A DNA stretch of 64,000 bases, taken from Pseudomonas sp. H9. GTDB taxonomy: Bacteria > Pseudomonadota > Gammaproteobacteria > Pseudomonadales > Pseudomonadaceae. The position numbers and the translations under genes are program-made. The notes beneath the pieces were generated by a model. That model worked only from the letters and a program-made list of their open reading frames with translations. It ran no database searches and had not been told where the DNA came from. The DNA is taken from assembly GCF_004353925.1 (NCBI RefSeq), contig NZ_SMOK01000029.1:1-64000 (forward strand). The letters run 5' to 3'. Positions 33,952 through 42,631 of this stretch are shown piece after piece (the stretch's first letter is position 1; each line of letters opens with the position of its first letter).

Positions 33952-35115
33952 TTACAGGTAGTAGGCTTTCAGCGGCGGGAAGCCGTTGAACTCTACAGCG
34001 CTGTAGCTGGTGGTGTAGGCACCGGTCGACAGCCAGTACAGGCGGTCACCGATAGCCAGGTTCAGTGGCAGGCCGTACTTGTAGTGCTCGTACATGATGT
34101 CGGCGCTGTCGCAGGTAGGGCCGGCGATGACCACTTCTTCCATTTCGCCTTTCTTCTCGGTCCAGATCGGGAACTTGATGGACTCGTCCATGGTTTCGAT
34201 CAAGCCGGAGAATTTACCCACGTCGGTGTAGACCCAGCGCTCGACTGCGGTACGCGATTTACGCGCTACCAGCACCACTTCACTGACCAGAATGCCGGCG
34301 TTGGCGATCAGCGAACGGCCTGGCTCAAGGATGATTTCCGGCAGATCGTCACCGAAGTCTTCCTTGAGGAAACGGATGATTTCTTCGGCGTAGGTTTCCA
34401 GGCTGTTGGTACGGGTGATGTAGTTGGCCGGGAAGCCGCCGCCCATGTTGATCAGCTTGAGTTCGATGCCGTCTTCTTCTTTCAGGCGTTCGAAGATCAC
34501 TTTGACTTTAGCGATAGCCGCATCCCAGACGCTGATGTCGCGTTGTTGCGAACCCACGTGGAACGAGATGCCGTAAGGCACCAGACCCAGGTCACGGGCA
34601 AGGATCAGCAGGTCCATGGCCATGTCGGTCTGGCAGCCGAACTTGCGCGACAGTGGCCAGTCGGCAGTGGTCGAACCTTCAGTGAGAATACGCACGTACA
34701 CCTTGGAGCCTGGTGCCGCCTTGGCGATGTTGCGCAGGTCGGCCTCGGAGTCGGTGGCATACAGACGCACGCCCTTCTCGTAGAAGTAGCGGATGTCCTT
34801 GGACTTCTTGATGGTGTTGCCGTAGCTGATGCGATCAGGGCCGACGCCACGGCCGAGCACTTTGTCCAGCTCGTAGATCGAGGCGATGTCAAAGCTCGAG
34901 CCTTTTTCCTTGAGCAGGTCGATGATCTCGACGGCCGGGTTGGCCTTGACTGCGTAGTAGACCTTGGCGAATTCGAAACCGGCGCGCAGGTCGTCATAGG
35001 CCTGGCTGATCATCTGGGTGTCGATGAGCACGAACGGGGTTTCTTGCTTGTCGGCGAACGCCTTCATTTTTTGGAAGGTATCGCGCGCGAAGTAGTCTTC
35101 GACCTGAATCGACAT
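33952..35115 (-). CDS. speC: Ornithine decarboxylase SpeC
   Basis: A fold-III PLP enzyme of 387 residues making putrescine from ornithine. The PLP lysine is Lys57 (VYYAVKANP); HVGSQQRD and the glycine loop NMGGGFPANY bind the phosphate; the C-terminal active-site cysteine lies in GPTCDSADIMYEHY. The frame continues upstream of 35115, but MSIQVEDYFARDTF at 35115 is the family start. This short eukaryote-like form is the usual one in pseudomonads. Its 3' 202 bp are duplicated twice downstream. Lysine decarboxylation is a possible side activity in this family. Confidence 0.93.
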   Translation of the reverse strand: MSIQVEDYFARDTFQKMKAFADKQETPFVLIDTQMISQAYDDLRAGFEFAKVYYAVKANPAVEIIDLLKEKGSSFDIASIYELDKVLGRGVGPDRISYGNTIKKSKDIRYFYEKGVRLYATDSEADLRNIAKAAPGSKVYVRILTEGSTTADWPLSRKFGCQTDMAMDLLILARDLGLVPYGISFHVGSQQRDISVWDAAIAKVKVIFERLKEEDGIELKLINMGGGFPANYITRTNSLETYAEEIIRFLKEDFGDDLPEIILEPGRSLIANAGILVSEVVLVARKSRTAVERWVYTDVGKFSGLIETMDESIKFPIWTEKKGEMEEVVIAGPTCDSADIMYEHYKYGLPLNLAIGDRLYWLSTGAYTTSYSAVEFNGFPPLKAYYL

Positions 35116-35708
35116 GCTTAGGGACTCCATGGGCAAACTGATTGAAAAAGTGGCTGCAACTGAACGCCCTCCGTATCCCCACTTTGGTTCGCCTACTTCC
35201 CAAGGCATGTCGCCGAAAGCAAAAAGGTCAACCGTGCGTGATAAAGCGAGCTACGGGTGACCTTGCTGTCTCGTCGTCAGTACTTGAGCCGGATGGATCG
35301 TTTCCAGCATGGACGTTCGGCGCGAACTTTAGGACCTGAGGGGCTCAAGATCAACAAAAAACGTCGCGATTTCGCACGCGTTTGTCGCCCCGTCGTGCAC
35401 AGTCACTTTGTAACCGACCCAGGTAAACAGTAGATGTTCAATTTGGTGACAAAAGCGTTAAAAATACCGAAAAGCACGAAGAACGTTCAGTGATTCGGTG
35501 AGTTCGTTGATGTGCTTGCTAATCGGCGAAATTAGCGACGAAAGTGGCAAAAAAATCGCTGAACAGTGCTTGTGGAGCGCTTGCCATTGTCATCGGTGAA
35601 ACCCGTAGCCGTTCAATTTTTTTTTCGTGCCCAGCAACATGTTCAATCGAGATTTTTTTTGCCTGAATTACGCTTCGTCGCTCACCACGAACTTCAATTG
35701 ATCGTCTT
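35116..35708. other. Long AT-rich intergenic region between speC and fecI
   Basis: About 590 bp without a credible gene. It must hold the speC promoter (minus strand). It has several A or T tracts (near 35350, 35550, 35615 and 35655) and a small inverted repeat GCTAAT-CGGCGA-ATTAGC near 35518-35537. No riboswitch or sRNA was recognised by eye. Confidence 0.5.
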
Positions 35709-35727
35709 AATAAGAAACATTACTATT
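35709..35727. promoter_or_regulatory. Candidate Fur box upstream of fecI
   Basis: AATAAGAAACATTACTATT matches the Fur box form AATGAGAATGATTATCATT at 14 of 19 positions, 38 bp before the fecI start. Iron repression of the sigma factor gene is the rule for Fec systems. Confidence 0.55.
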
Positions 35728-35764
35728 CGCGTCATTCCTCACGCTTGGCGAAGACCCCCGCACC

Positions 35765-36253
35765 GTGTCGCGACACAAAGGCTTCCTTGACCACTACCAT
35801 GAGCTGATCGGCACCTGGACGCGCAAGTTGCGCAATCGCCAGCAGGCCGAGGATTTGGCGCATGATGCGTTTGTCCGGGTGCTGGAAAATGACCAGGCCG
35901 GGGTCGAGCAGCCACGCGCGTACCTGCACCAGACCGCGCGCAACATTGCCGTGGATGGCTACCGCCGCGAAGACCGTCGTCAGGCCGTTGAGCAAGACAT
36001 CATTGATCCCGGTACCGACCTCAGTGGCGACCCGGAGGCTTATATGCATGCCGTCGAGCTGGCCGACAGCGTCGAGCGGGCACTGGCGCTGTTGCCGCTC
36101 AATTGCCGGCGCGTGTTCATCTGGCAGAAGCTCGAAGGGCTGACCCAGGCCGAAATCGCCGAACGCATGGGCTTGACCAAGAACATGGTCGAAAAGTATA
36201 TGATTCGCACGCTCCGGCATCTGCGTGAGCACCTGGATGTGTCAACGAGATGA
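35765..36253 (+). CDS. fecI: ECF sigma factor FecI
   Basis: An iron-starvation extracytoplasmic-function sigma factor of 162 residues (GTG start). Region 2 includes AEDLAHDAFVRVLE (about 27-40); region 4 includes LTQAEIAERMGLTKNMVEKYMIRTLRHL (about 125-152). It is expected to direct transcription of the downstream fecA receptor gene when FecR relays the ligand signal. Overlaps fecR by ATGA. Confidence 0.93.
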   Translation: MSRHKGFLDHYHELIGTWTRKLRNRQQAEDLAHDAFVRVLENDQAGVEQPRAYLHQTARNIAVDGYRREDRRQAVEQDIIDPGTDLSGDPEAYMHAVELADSVERALALLPLNCRRVFIWQKLEGLTQAEIAERMGLTKNMVEKYMIRTLRHLREHLDVSTR

Positions 36254-37245
36254 GTCAGGCGAATGTTTTCATGAATAACGATGCGTGCCTGTGTGGCCGT
36301 GAAGCGGTGCGCGATCAGGCCGCCCAATGGTTTGCCCGCACTTGCGATGGCACGTTGAGCGCAGACGTACAGACTCAGTTCGAAGCCTGGCTGACACAGC
36401 ACCCTCAACATCAGTACGAATACGATGTGCTCGCCCAGCTTTGGGGCGCAGCCGATGGTATTGCGCGGGTGCGTCTTGAGGCGCTGTGCCAAGCCGAGCC
36501 GGTGCGTCAATTACCGCGTCGGCGTTTCATTCAGCAGGCGCTGGCTGCGGGTGTGGCTGCGGCGGCAGTGGGGCTTGGCTGGTTCGGTTGGCAGCACCAT
36601 CAGCTCAACTATCAAGATCAGCTTCACACTGCGCTCAACGAGCGCCGCCAGATTGACCTGCCCGATGGCTCGCATCTGGAGCTTAATGGCCGCACGCAGC
36701 TCAGCGTCGACTTCAGTGCCGGGCAACGGCGTATCGACCTGACGGCTGGCGAAGTCATGTTCAGCGTTGCCCACGATACCGCTCGGCCATTTGTTGTGAA
36801 CACCCGTCACGGCGCGGTCACCGTCACCGGCACCCGTTTCGACGTCCGCCTGGACCCGACGCGCACCCGGGTGGCAGTGGAACAAGGCTCGGTCAAGGTA
36901 CAAGGAGCTGATGCCAGCCAGGCGTTACTCACAGCCGGGCTCGGCGCGCAGATCGATGCCCGGGGTACGGTCGCCAAGCCTTATGCCGTGGACGCTGCTG
37001 CACTGACCGCCTGGCGCAACGGCAAGCTGGTGTTCAACGACGCTCCGTTGAGCGAAGTGGTCGAGGAAGTCTCGCGCTATCGCGCCCAACCCCTGCGGAT
37101 CGGCGAAGGAAAAGTTGGTGCTCTACGCCTGAGCAGCACCTTCAGCAGTGACGACACGGATGCGTTGTTGCGAGCACTGCCGAGCATCCTGCCAGTGGCC
37201 ATCAAGACCCACGCCGACGGCTCCAGCGAAATAATTTCAAAATAA
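36250..37245 (+). CDS. fecR: FecR-type transmembrane sigma regulator
   Basis: A 331-residue regulator: a cytoplasmic N-terminal domain (DUF4880-like, DQAAQWFARTCDGTLSADVQ), a membrane helix at about 93-114 (FIQQALAAGVAAAAVGLGWF), and a periplasmic FecR domain (RQIDLPDGSHLELNGRTQLSVDF) that contacts the receptor's signalling domain. Translation is coupled to fecI. It passes the substrate signal from FecA to FecI. Confidence 0.92.
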   Translation: MSQANVFMNNDACLCGREAVRDQAAQWFARTCDGTLSADVQTQFEAWLTQHPQHQYEYDVLAQLWGAADGIARVRLEALCQAEPVRQLPRRRFIQQALAAGVAAAAVGLGWFGWQHHQLNYQDQLHTALNERRQIDLPDGSHLELNGRTQLSVDFSAGQRRIDLTAGEVMFSVAHDTARPFVVNTRHGAVTVTGTRFDVRLDPTRTRVAVEQGSVKVQGADASQALLTAGLGAQIDARGTVAKPYAVDAAALTAWRNGKLVFNDAPLSEVVEEVSRYRAQPLRIGEGKVGALRLSSTFSSDDTDALLRALPSILPVAIKTHADGSSEIISK

Positions 37246-37302
37246 ATTCAGGTTTTTTTTCAGTTGTTCGTCTTCCTGGCCAACTGCAACTGCCAAGCAT
37301 TT

Positions 37303-37320
37303 CCATTTGCATGCAGATGG
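37303..37320 (+). other. Palindrome in the fecR-fecA gap
   Basis: CCATTTGCATGCAGATGG is an 18-bp palindrome with one mismatch, followed by CATTTTATCC. It could be a protein operator, or an RNA hairpin separating regulatory and receptor parts of the transcript. Role is inference. Confidence 0.4.
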
Positions 37321-37354
37321 CATTTTATCCGGCCCTTTTGGATTTCTCGAAGAC

Positions 37355-39808
37355 GTGAACAACAACAAGTTTTCCCCGCGTTTTGCCCCACGCTTGCGTA
37401 CCCGATTGTTACCTCTGGCGTTGGCCCTGGCGGTCAACGGTGGCATCGCCAGCAGCTACGCTGACGAGCCAGCTACCTCTATCCAGATCCAGGCCCAACC
37501 GCTGGCCTCGGCCCTGAGCCAATTGGGACAGCAAACCTCGCTGCAACTGTTCTTCAGCCCGGAACTGGTCGCTGGCAAGCAAGCACCGGCCGTCTCCGGC
37601 ACGTTGGCTCCGGAGCAGGCACTGCAGGCGCTGCTGCAAGGCAGTGGGCTGACTTACGAGATTTCCCAGGGCACCGTCGTGCTCAAGCCGGCTCAGAGCG
37701 CAGGCACCTTGACCACTGGCAGCCTCGAACTGGCACCCACCGACGTCAAAGTGGTGGGTGACTGGCTGGGAAACGCTGATGAAACCGTGGTGCAGAACCA
37801 CCCGGGCGCGCGTACCGTGGTTCGTCGCGAGGCGATGATCGAAGAAGGCACGATGAACGTGCGTGATGCTCTGCGCGGCATTCCCGGTGTGCAGGTGCAG
37901 GACTCAAACGGCACCGGCGGCAGTGACATTGCATTGAACGTAGGCGTACGCGGCCTGACTTCCCGTTTGTCTCCGCGTTCCACCGTACTGATCGACGGCA
38001 TCCCGGCAGCCTTCGCCCCCTATGGTCAGCCGCAGTTGTCCATGGCGCCGATCTCCTCTGGCAACCTCGACAGTATTGACGTTGTGCGCGGCGCAGGCTC
38101 GGTCCGTTATGGCCCGCAAAACGTGGGCGGGGTGATCAACTTCGTTACCCGGGCGATTCCGGAAAAGGCCACAGGCGAGTTGTCGACCACCATGGAAACG
38201 TCCCGTCATGGTGGCTGGAAGCACATCGAGTCGGCATTTCTCGGTGGTACCGCCGACAACGGCCTGGGCGCAGCGTTGCTGTACTCGGGAGTCAATGGCA
38301 ATGGTTACCGCAGCAGTAACAACGACAATGACATCGATGACGTACTGCTCAAAACCCATTGGGCAGTGACCGACAGCGATGAGTTGTGGTTGAACTTCCA
38401 CTATTACGACGCCAAGGCTGACATGCCCGGCGGTTTGACCCAAGCGCAGTTCGACGACGATCCCTATCAGTCCGACCGTGACTACGACAACTTCAGTGGT
38501 CGCCGCAAAGACGTGTCGCTCAAGTACCTGCGCCAGATCGACGATGTCACCCAGTTCGAAGTTCTGACCTACTACACCGACAGCTTCCGTGGCAGCAGCA
38601 TCGCCGCCCGTGACCAGAAGACTTTGTCGTCGTACCCGCGCAGCTATCACACCTTCGGGATCGAGCCGCGCCTGTCGCGGATCTTCTTCGTCGGCCCGAC
38701 TACCCAGGAAGTCAGTGTCGGTTATCGCTACCTCAAAGAGGCCATGCACGAGCAGGCTACTCGCCTGGCTCTGATCGACAACGTTCCGACCCCGGAGCCG
38801 GGCTCTGACGGTCATGTCTATCAGGACCGTACCGGTGGCACTGAAGCCAGTGCCTACTACATTGACGACAAGATCGATGTGGGTAACTGGACCATTACGC
38901 CGGGGATCCGTTTCGAACACATCAATACCGACTGGCATGAGCGCCCGGTGATCGGTACGGATGGCAAGCGCGTACAAGAGAAAAACCGCAGCATCACCAG
39001 CAACGAACCGTTGCCGGCGCTGAGTGTGATGTATCACCTGTCTGATGAGTGGAAGCTGTTCGCCAACTATGAAACCTCATTCGGCAGCCTGCAGTACTTC
39101 CAGTTGGGCCAGGGGGGCAAAGGCGACCAGACCGCCAATGGCCTGGAGCCGGAAAAAGCCAAGACCTATGAAGTCGGTACGCGCTACAACAACGGTATCT
39201 GGGGTGGTGAGCTGACCGCGTTCTACATCGACTTCGACGATGAGCTGCAATACATCAGCAATGACATTGGCTGGACCAACCTCGGCGCCACCAAGCACCA
39301 AGGTATCGAGGCCTCGGTGCGCTACGACCTGTCGGGCCTCGATCCGCGCTTGCAGGGCTTGAGCGCCAACGCTGGGTACACCTATACCCGCGCCACCTAT
39401 GAAGGTGAAATCCCAGGCTTCAAAGGTCGTGACCTGCCGTTCTACTCGCGGCAAGTAGCCACTGCCGGCCTGCGTTACCAGATCAACCGCTGGACCTGGA
39501 ACCTCGATGCTTTTGCTCAATCGAAGCAGCGCGCGCCGGGTACCGGGATGAACAAAGACGGCAGTTTCAACGGCAACTACATCACTGAGCCGAGTGCTGA
39601 TGGCCAGTACGGCGACATCCCAGGTTATGTCACTTGGGCGGCGCGTGGTGGTTATGACTTTGGCCCGCAACTATCGAACCTGAAACTGGCTGCCGGGGTG
39701 AAGAACATCTTCGACAAGCAGTACTACACCCGTTCCAGCGATAACAACGCGGGGATCTACCTGGGTGAGCCGCGCACCTTCTATGTGCAGGCCAGCGTAG
39801 GCTTCTAA
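37355..39808 (+). CDS. fecA: Ferric citrate-type TonB-dependent transducer FecA
   Basis: An outer-membrane receptor of 817 residues. After the signal peptide (to about 35) comes an STN signalling domain (about 40-115, ASALSQLGQQTSLQLFFSPEL), then the plug with VVGDWLGNADE, HPGARTVVRREAM and STVLIDGIPAAFAPYGQPQLS, which match E. coli FecA almost word for word, and a barrel ending GEPRTFYVQASVGF. Together with FecI and FecR it forms a complete cell-surface signalling unit, most likely for ferric dicitrate. GTG 37355 starts MNNNKFSPRFAPRLR; a TTG at 37307 is unlikely. Confidence 0.92.
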   Translation: MNNNKFSPRFAPRLRTRLLPLALALAVNGGIASSYADEPATSIQIQAQPLASALSQLGQQTSLQLFFSPELVAGKQAPAVSGTLAPEQALQALLQGSGLTYEISQGTVVLKPAQSAGTLTTGSLELAPTDVKVVGDWLGNADETVVQNHPGARTVVRREAMIEEGTMNVRDALRGIPGVQVQDSNGTGGSDIALNVGVRGLTSRLSPRSTVLIDGIPAAFAPYGQPQLSMAPISSGNLDSIDVVRGAGSVRYGPQNVGGVINFVTRAIPEKATGELSTTMETSRHGGWKHIESAFLGGTADNGLGAALLYSGVNGNGYRSSNNDNDIDDVLLKTHWAVTDSDELWLNFHYYDAKADMPGGLTQAQFDDDPYQSDRDYDNFSGRRKDVSLKYLRQIDDVTQFEVLTYYTDSFRGSSIAARDQKTLSSYPRSYHTFGIEPRLSRIFFVGPTTQEVSVGYRYLKEAMHEQATRLALIDNVPTPEPGSDGHVYQDRTGGTEASAYYIDDKIDVGNWTITPGIRFEHINTDWHERPVIGTDGKRVQEKNRSITSNEPLPALSVMYHLSDEWKLFANYETSFGSLQYFQLGQGGKGDQTANGLEPEKAKTYEVGTRYNNGIWGGELTAFYIDFDDELQYISNDIGWTNLGATKHQGIEASVRYDLSGLDPRLQGLSANAGYTYTRATYEGEIPGFKGRDLPFYSRQVATAGLRYQINRWTWNLDAFAQSKQRAPGTGMNKDGSFNGNYITEPSADGQYGDIPGYVTWAARGGYDFGPQLSNLKLAAGVKNIFDKQYYTRSSDNNAGIYLGEPRTFYVQASVGF

Positions 39809-39826
39809 CCCTAACCGGTGCTGTGA

Positions 39827-39899
39827 GTGGGAGCGGGCTTGCCCCGCGATTGCGATTTGTCAGTCATATCGCAATCGCGGGGCAAGCCCGCTCCTACAG
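39827..39899. repeat. REP pair (inverted)
   Basis: Inverted REP units (GTGGGAGCGGGCTTGCCCCG ... CGGGGCAAGCCCGCTCCTAC) between the convergent fecA and opuCA-like genes. Confidence 0.85.
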
Positions 39900-39907
39900 G
39901 TGTGGTG

Positions 39908-41062
39908 TCAGGCCACGGCTTCAGCGGGGGAGACGATACTGGTCTTGCCGCCGCGCGAGCGCCCTGAGCTCAGGTAAGCGGCAATCGATTCCTGTGTTAC
40001 TTCTCCCAGAAACACCTGCTCGGCATCGAGCACCGGCAACCACGAGCGATTGAACTCATACATGCGCGACAGCAAGATCCGCAGGTGTTCATCGTGGGCA
40101 GCGGTGGCGTTGAAGGGGCGCAGGAAGTCACCACAGCTGCCTTGCTGGCGGTGCAGGTCGCGCCGGCGCACGTAGCCTGTGGCTTTATTCTGCGCATCGG
40201 TCACCACCACGTAGCGCCGGTCGTGTTCGTCCATCAGCTCCAGTGCGTCATTGACCGGCGTTTGCGGGCTCACTGACGGGGCGTTGTCGGCGGCGTCTTC
40301 AGCACGTACCAGCAGCAGGCGCTTGAGGGTGCTGTCCTGGCCGACAAAGTTGCTGACAAAATCATCGGCCGGATGCGCCAGGAGCGTGTCGGGATGGTCG
40401 ATCTGGATCAGCTTGCCGGCGCGGAAAATGGCGATCTTGTCGCCCAGTTTGATCGCCTCGTCGATGTCATGGCTGACCATGATCACCGTCTTGTTCAACG
40501 CACGCTGCATCTCGAAGAATTCGTTCTGGATCATCTCGCGGTTGATCGGGTCGACTGCGCCGAATGGCTCGTCCATCAACAGCAACGGAGCTTCGGCAGC
40601 CAGGGCGCGAATCACGCCGATTCGCTGTTGCTGGCCGCCCGATAGCTCACGCGGGTAGCGCTGCAAATATTGCTTGGGCTCAAGCTTGATCATGCTCATC
40701 AACTCGCGGGCGCGCTCGTGGCATTTTTGTTTGTCCCAGCCGAGCAGGCGCGGGACCACGGTAATGTTTTCTTCGATGGTCATGTTGGGGAACAGGCCGA
40801 TCTGCTGAATGACATAACCAATACGCCGGCGCAGGGTCACTTCATCAAGGCCGCTGGTGTCTTCGCCGTTGATCAGCACCTTTCCTGAGGTGGGTGTAAT
40901 CAGGCGGTTGATCATTTTCAAGGTGGTGCTCTTGCCGCAACCGGACGGGCCGAGGAATACGCAAATCTCGCCTTCATTGACGGTCAGGCTCACGGCATCG
41001 ACAGCTTTGACGTCTTTGCCGTTGGCGTGGAAGGTCTTGCTCAGGTTTTGAAGTTCGATCAT
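39908..41062 (-). CDS. Osmoprotectant-type ABC transporter ATP-binding protein (OpuCA-like, CBS domains)
   Basis: A 384-residue ATPase with Walker A GPSGCGKST (about 38-46), signature LSGGQQQRIGVIRAL, Walker B LLLMDEPFGAVD and the H-loop. The C-terminal 130 residues contain CBS-type segments (NDALELMDEHDRRYVVVTDAQ), as in OpuCA/ProV-like subunits, where CBS domains can sense ionic strength or nucleotides. Last gene of a four-gene operon; start overlaps the permease stop. Likely substrates are glycine betaine, choline, carnitine or proline; not decidable here. Confidence 0.88.
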   Translation of the reverse strand: MIELQNLSKTFHANGKDVKAVDAVSLTVNEGEICVFLGPSGCGKSTTLKMINRLITPTSGKVLINGEDTSGLDEVTLRRRIGYVIQQIGLFPNMTIEENITVVPRLLGWDKQKCHERARELMSMIKLEPKQYLQRYPRELSGGQQQRIGVIRALAAEAPLLLMDEPFGAVDPINREMIQNEFFEMQRALNKTVIMVSHDIDEAIKLGDKIAIFRAGKLIQIDHPDTLLAHPADDFVSNFVGQDSTLKRLLLVRAEDAADNAPSVSPQTPVNDALELMDEHDRRYVVVTDAQNKATGYVRRRDLHRQQGSCGDFLRPFNATAAHDEHLRILLSRMYEFNRSWLPVLDAEQVFLGEVTQESIAAYLSSGRSRGGKTSIVSPAEAVA

Positions 41063-41712
41063 TTGCGCAGTCCTTCTGGAGTCAGGGCACGTTGCAGGGT
41101 TTGCAGCAGCAGGTCAGCAAAGATGGCCAACAGGCTCACCAGTACAGCGCCAACTAGCAGCATCGACATGTCGCTACGGCTGATGGAGGTCAGGATCAGG
41201 ACGCCGAGGCCACCGGCACCAATGGTGGCGGCGATGGTCATGACGCCAATGTTCATCACCACGGCGGTACGCACACCGGCGAGGATCACCGGCACGGCGA
41301 TGGGCAGCTCGACCATGCGCAGGCGTTGGCCGAAGGTCATACCGATGCCGCGCGCGGCTTCACGGATACCGGGCTCGACATTGGTCAGCGCCAGGTAGGT
41401 GTTGCGCAGGATCGGCAGCAGTGAATAGAGGAATACCGCCGTGATTGCCGGTAATGGTCCCAGCCCCTGGCCAAACTTCGAATAGAACGGCAGCAACAAG
41501 CCAAACAGGGCGATGGACGGAATGGTCAGTAGAACCGTAGCGCAGGCTTGCAGCGGGCCGGCGAGGGCGGGAAAGCGGGTCATCAGGATGCCCAGCGGCA
41601 CACCGAACAAGATGGCAAGGCTGACGGCAATACCGACCAGCGTGATGTGTTGCCAGGTCAGGTGCAGGACCTGGGCCCAGTCCAGGTGAGCGAAGGTATC
41701 GAGCATGGTCAT
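41059..41712 (-). CDS. Osmoprotectant-type ABC transporter permease (OpuCB-like)
   Basis: A 217-residue inner-membrane permease with about five or six helices and the EAA-type loop IREAARGIGMTFGQRLRMVELPIAVPVI that docks on the ATPase. Overlaps its neighbours by 4 nt on both sides (ATGA). Forms a permease pair with the gene at 42632. Confidence 0.9.
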   Translation of the reverse strand: MTMLDTFAHLDWAQVLHLTWQHITLVGIAVSLAILFGVPLGILMTRFPALAGPLQACATVLLTIPSIALFGLLLPFYSKFGQGLGPLPAITAVFLYSLLPILRNTYLALTNVEPGIREAARGIGMTFGQRLRMVELPIAVPVILAGVRTAVVMNIGVMTIAATIGAGGLGVLILTSISRSDMSMLLVGAVLVSLLAIFADLLLQTLQRALTPEGLRK

Positions 41713-42617
41713 GGCTGCTCCTGTGCGGGTGGATGCTGGCGCAGGTACTCGGTGGCGACCTTGCCGGGGCTCTGGTGCTCGACGTCGACTTTGGCGTTGA
41801 GCTCACGCATCGTTTGGTCATCCAGTTGCTCGGCCAGTGGCTTGAGCAGGGTGGCCAGCTGCGGGTGAGCGTCGAGAATTTCTTTGCGTACGACGGGCGC
41901 GGCGGTGTAGTCGGGGAAGTAATGTTTGTCGTCTTCGAGCAGTTTCAGATTGAAGGCGCTCAGGCGGCCATCGGTGGTGTACACCAAGCCACTGAATACC
42001 TGGCCGTTGCGCAAGGCGGTGTACACCAGGCCTGCATCCATCTGACGGATGTTGCGGCGGGTCAGTTGCAAGTCGTAGGTGTCGGTGAGACCGACCAGGC
42101 CATCGGGACGGTTGGCGAACTCGGTGTCCAGGGCCAGCACGTGGTCGCGGTCCTTTTCTTCCCGCAGCACCTGGTTCAGTTGGCTGATGGTGTTTACCTG
42201 CGGGTACTGCTCAGCAATCTTGCGCGGCAAGGCCAGGGCGTAGGTGTTGCTGAACTTCGAAGGTGTCAGCCAGACCAAGCCTTTTTTCGCGTCCAGCGCT
42301 TTGACCTTGGCATAGGTGGCTGCCGCGCTGGGCATGCGCTCATCGATATGGTTATAGGACACCAGCGATACACCGGTGTATTCCCAGACCAGATCCAGCT
42401 GTCCGGTTTCATGGGCGCTGCGGGCCAGGTTGCTGCCCAATCCGCCGGTGATGCGTACGTCGAAACCATTCTGATTGAGGTAATGGGCGGTGATTTCGGC
42501 CAGTACGCTCTGCTCGGTGAACACCCGCGCGCCGAGGCGAATCACAGGCTTTGTCGCGGCTTGGGCAAATCCCGAGAACAGCAGGGCCGCGCCCAGTAAC
42601 AAGGCGATTCTTTTCAT
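41709..42617 (-). CDS. Osmoprotectant-type ABC transporter substrate-binding protein
   Basis: A 302-residue periplasmic protein with signal peptide MKRIALLLGAALLFSGFAQA and the OpuAC/YehZ-type fold: IRLGARVFTEQSVLAEITAHYL near the start, WEYTGVSLVSYNHID, and GLVYTTDGRLSAFNLKLLEDDKHYFPDY. The aromatic ligand-box residues typical of quaternary ammonium binding cannot be assigned by eye. No lipobox cysteine, so soluble. It lies between the two permease genes, as in many opu operons. Confidence 0.88.
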   Translation of the reverse strand: MKRIALLLGAALLFSGFAQAATKPVIRLGARVFTEQSVLAEITAHYLNQNGFDVRITGGLGSNLARSAHETGQLDLVWEYTGVSLVSYNHIDERMPSAAATYAKVKALDAKKGLVWLTPSKFSNTYALALPRKIAEQYPQVNTISQLNQVLREEKDRDHVLALDTEFANRPDGLVGLTDTYDLQLTRRNIRQMDAGLVYTALRNGQVFSGLVYTTDGRLSAFNLKLLEDDKHYFPDYTAAPVVRKEILDAHPQLATLLKPLAEQLDDQTMRELNAKVDVEHQSPGKVATEYLRQHPPAQEQP

Positions 42618-42631
42618 TGGAGTTCCTTCGC

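Larger units (their letters stand above)
32947..34153. repeat. Three tandem copies of a 401-404 bp unit
   Basis: Units run 32947-33348 (402 bp), 33349-33752 (404 bp) and 33753-34153 (401 bp). Each contains the last 65 bp of the Sel1 gene, an inverted REP pair, a terminator and the last 202 bp of speC on the opposite strand. At 33348/33349 and 33752/33753 the speC sequence TTTCGCCTTTC joins directly to CTGAAATTCGCC (CTAAAATTC in copy 3) of the Sel1 gene. The flanking genes both stay intact. Differences between copies are a G-tract (7, 9, 7), one deleted A and a few substitutions. Confidence 0.95.

Noticed and set aside
35116..35764. Hidden sRNA or riboswitch in the long speC-fecI gap
   Set aside because: No terminator-bounded transcript or known aptamer could be recognised by eye; only AT tracts and a weak inverted repeat.
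37307..37354. TTG start giving FecA a 16-residue extension
   Set aside because: The extension breaks the signal-peptide arrangement and overlaps a palindrome; GTG 37355 gives a normal basic N-terminus before the hydrophobic core.
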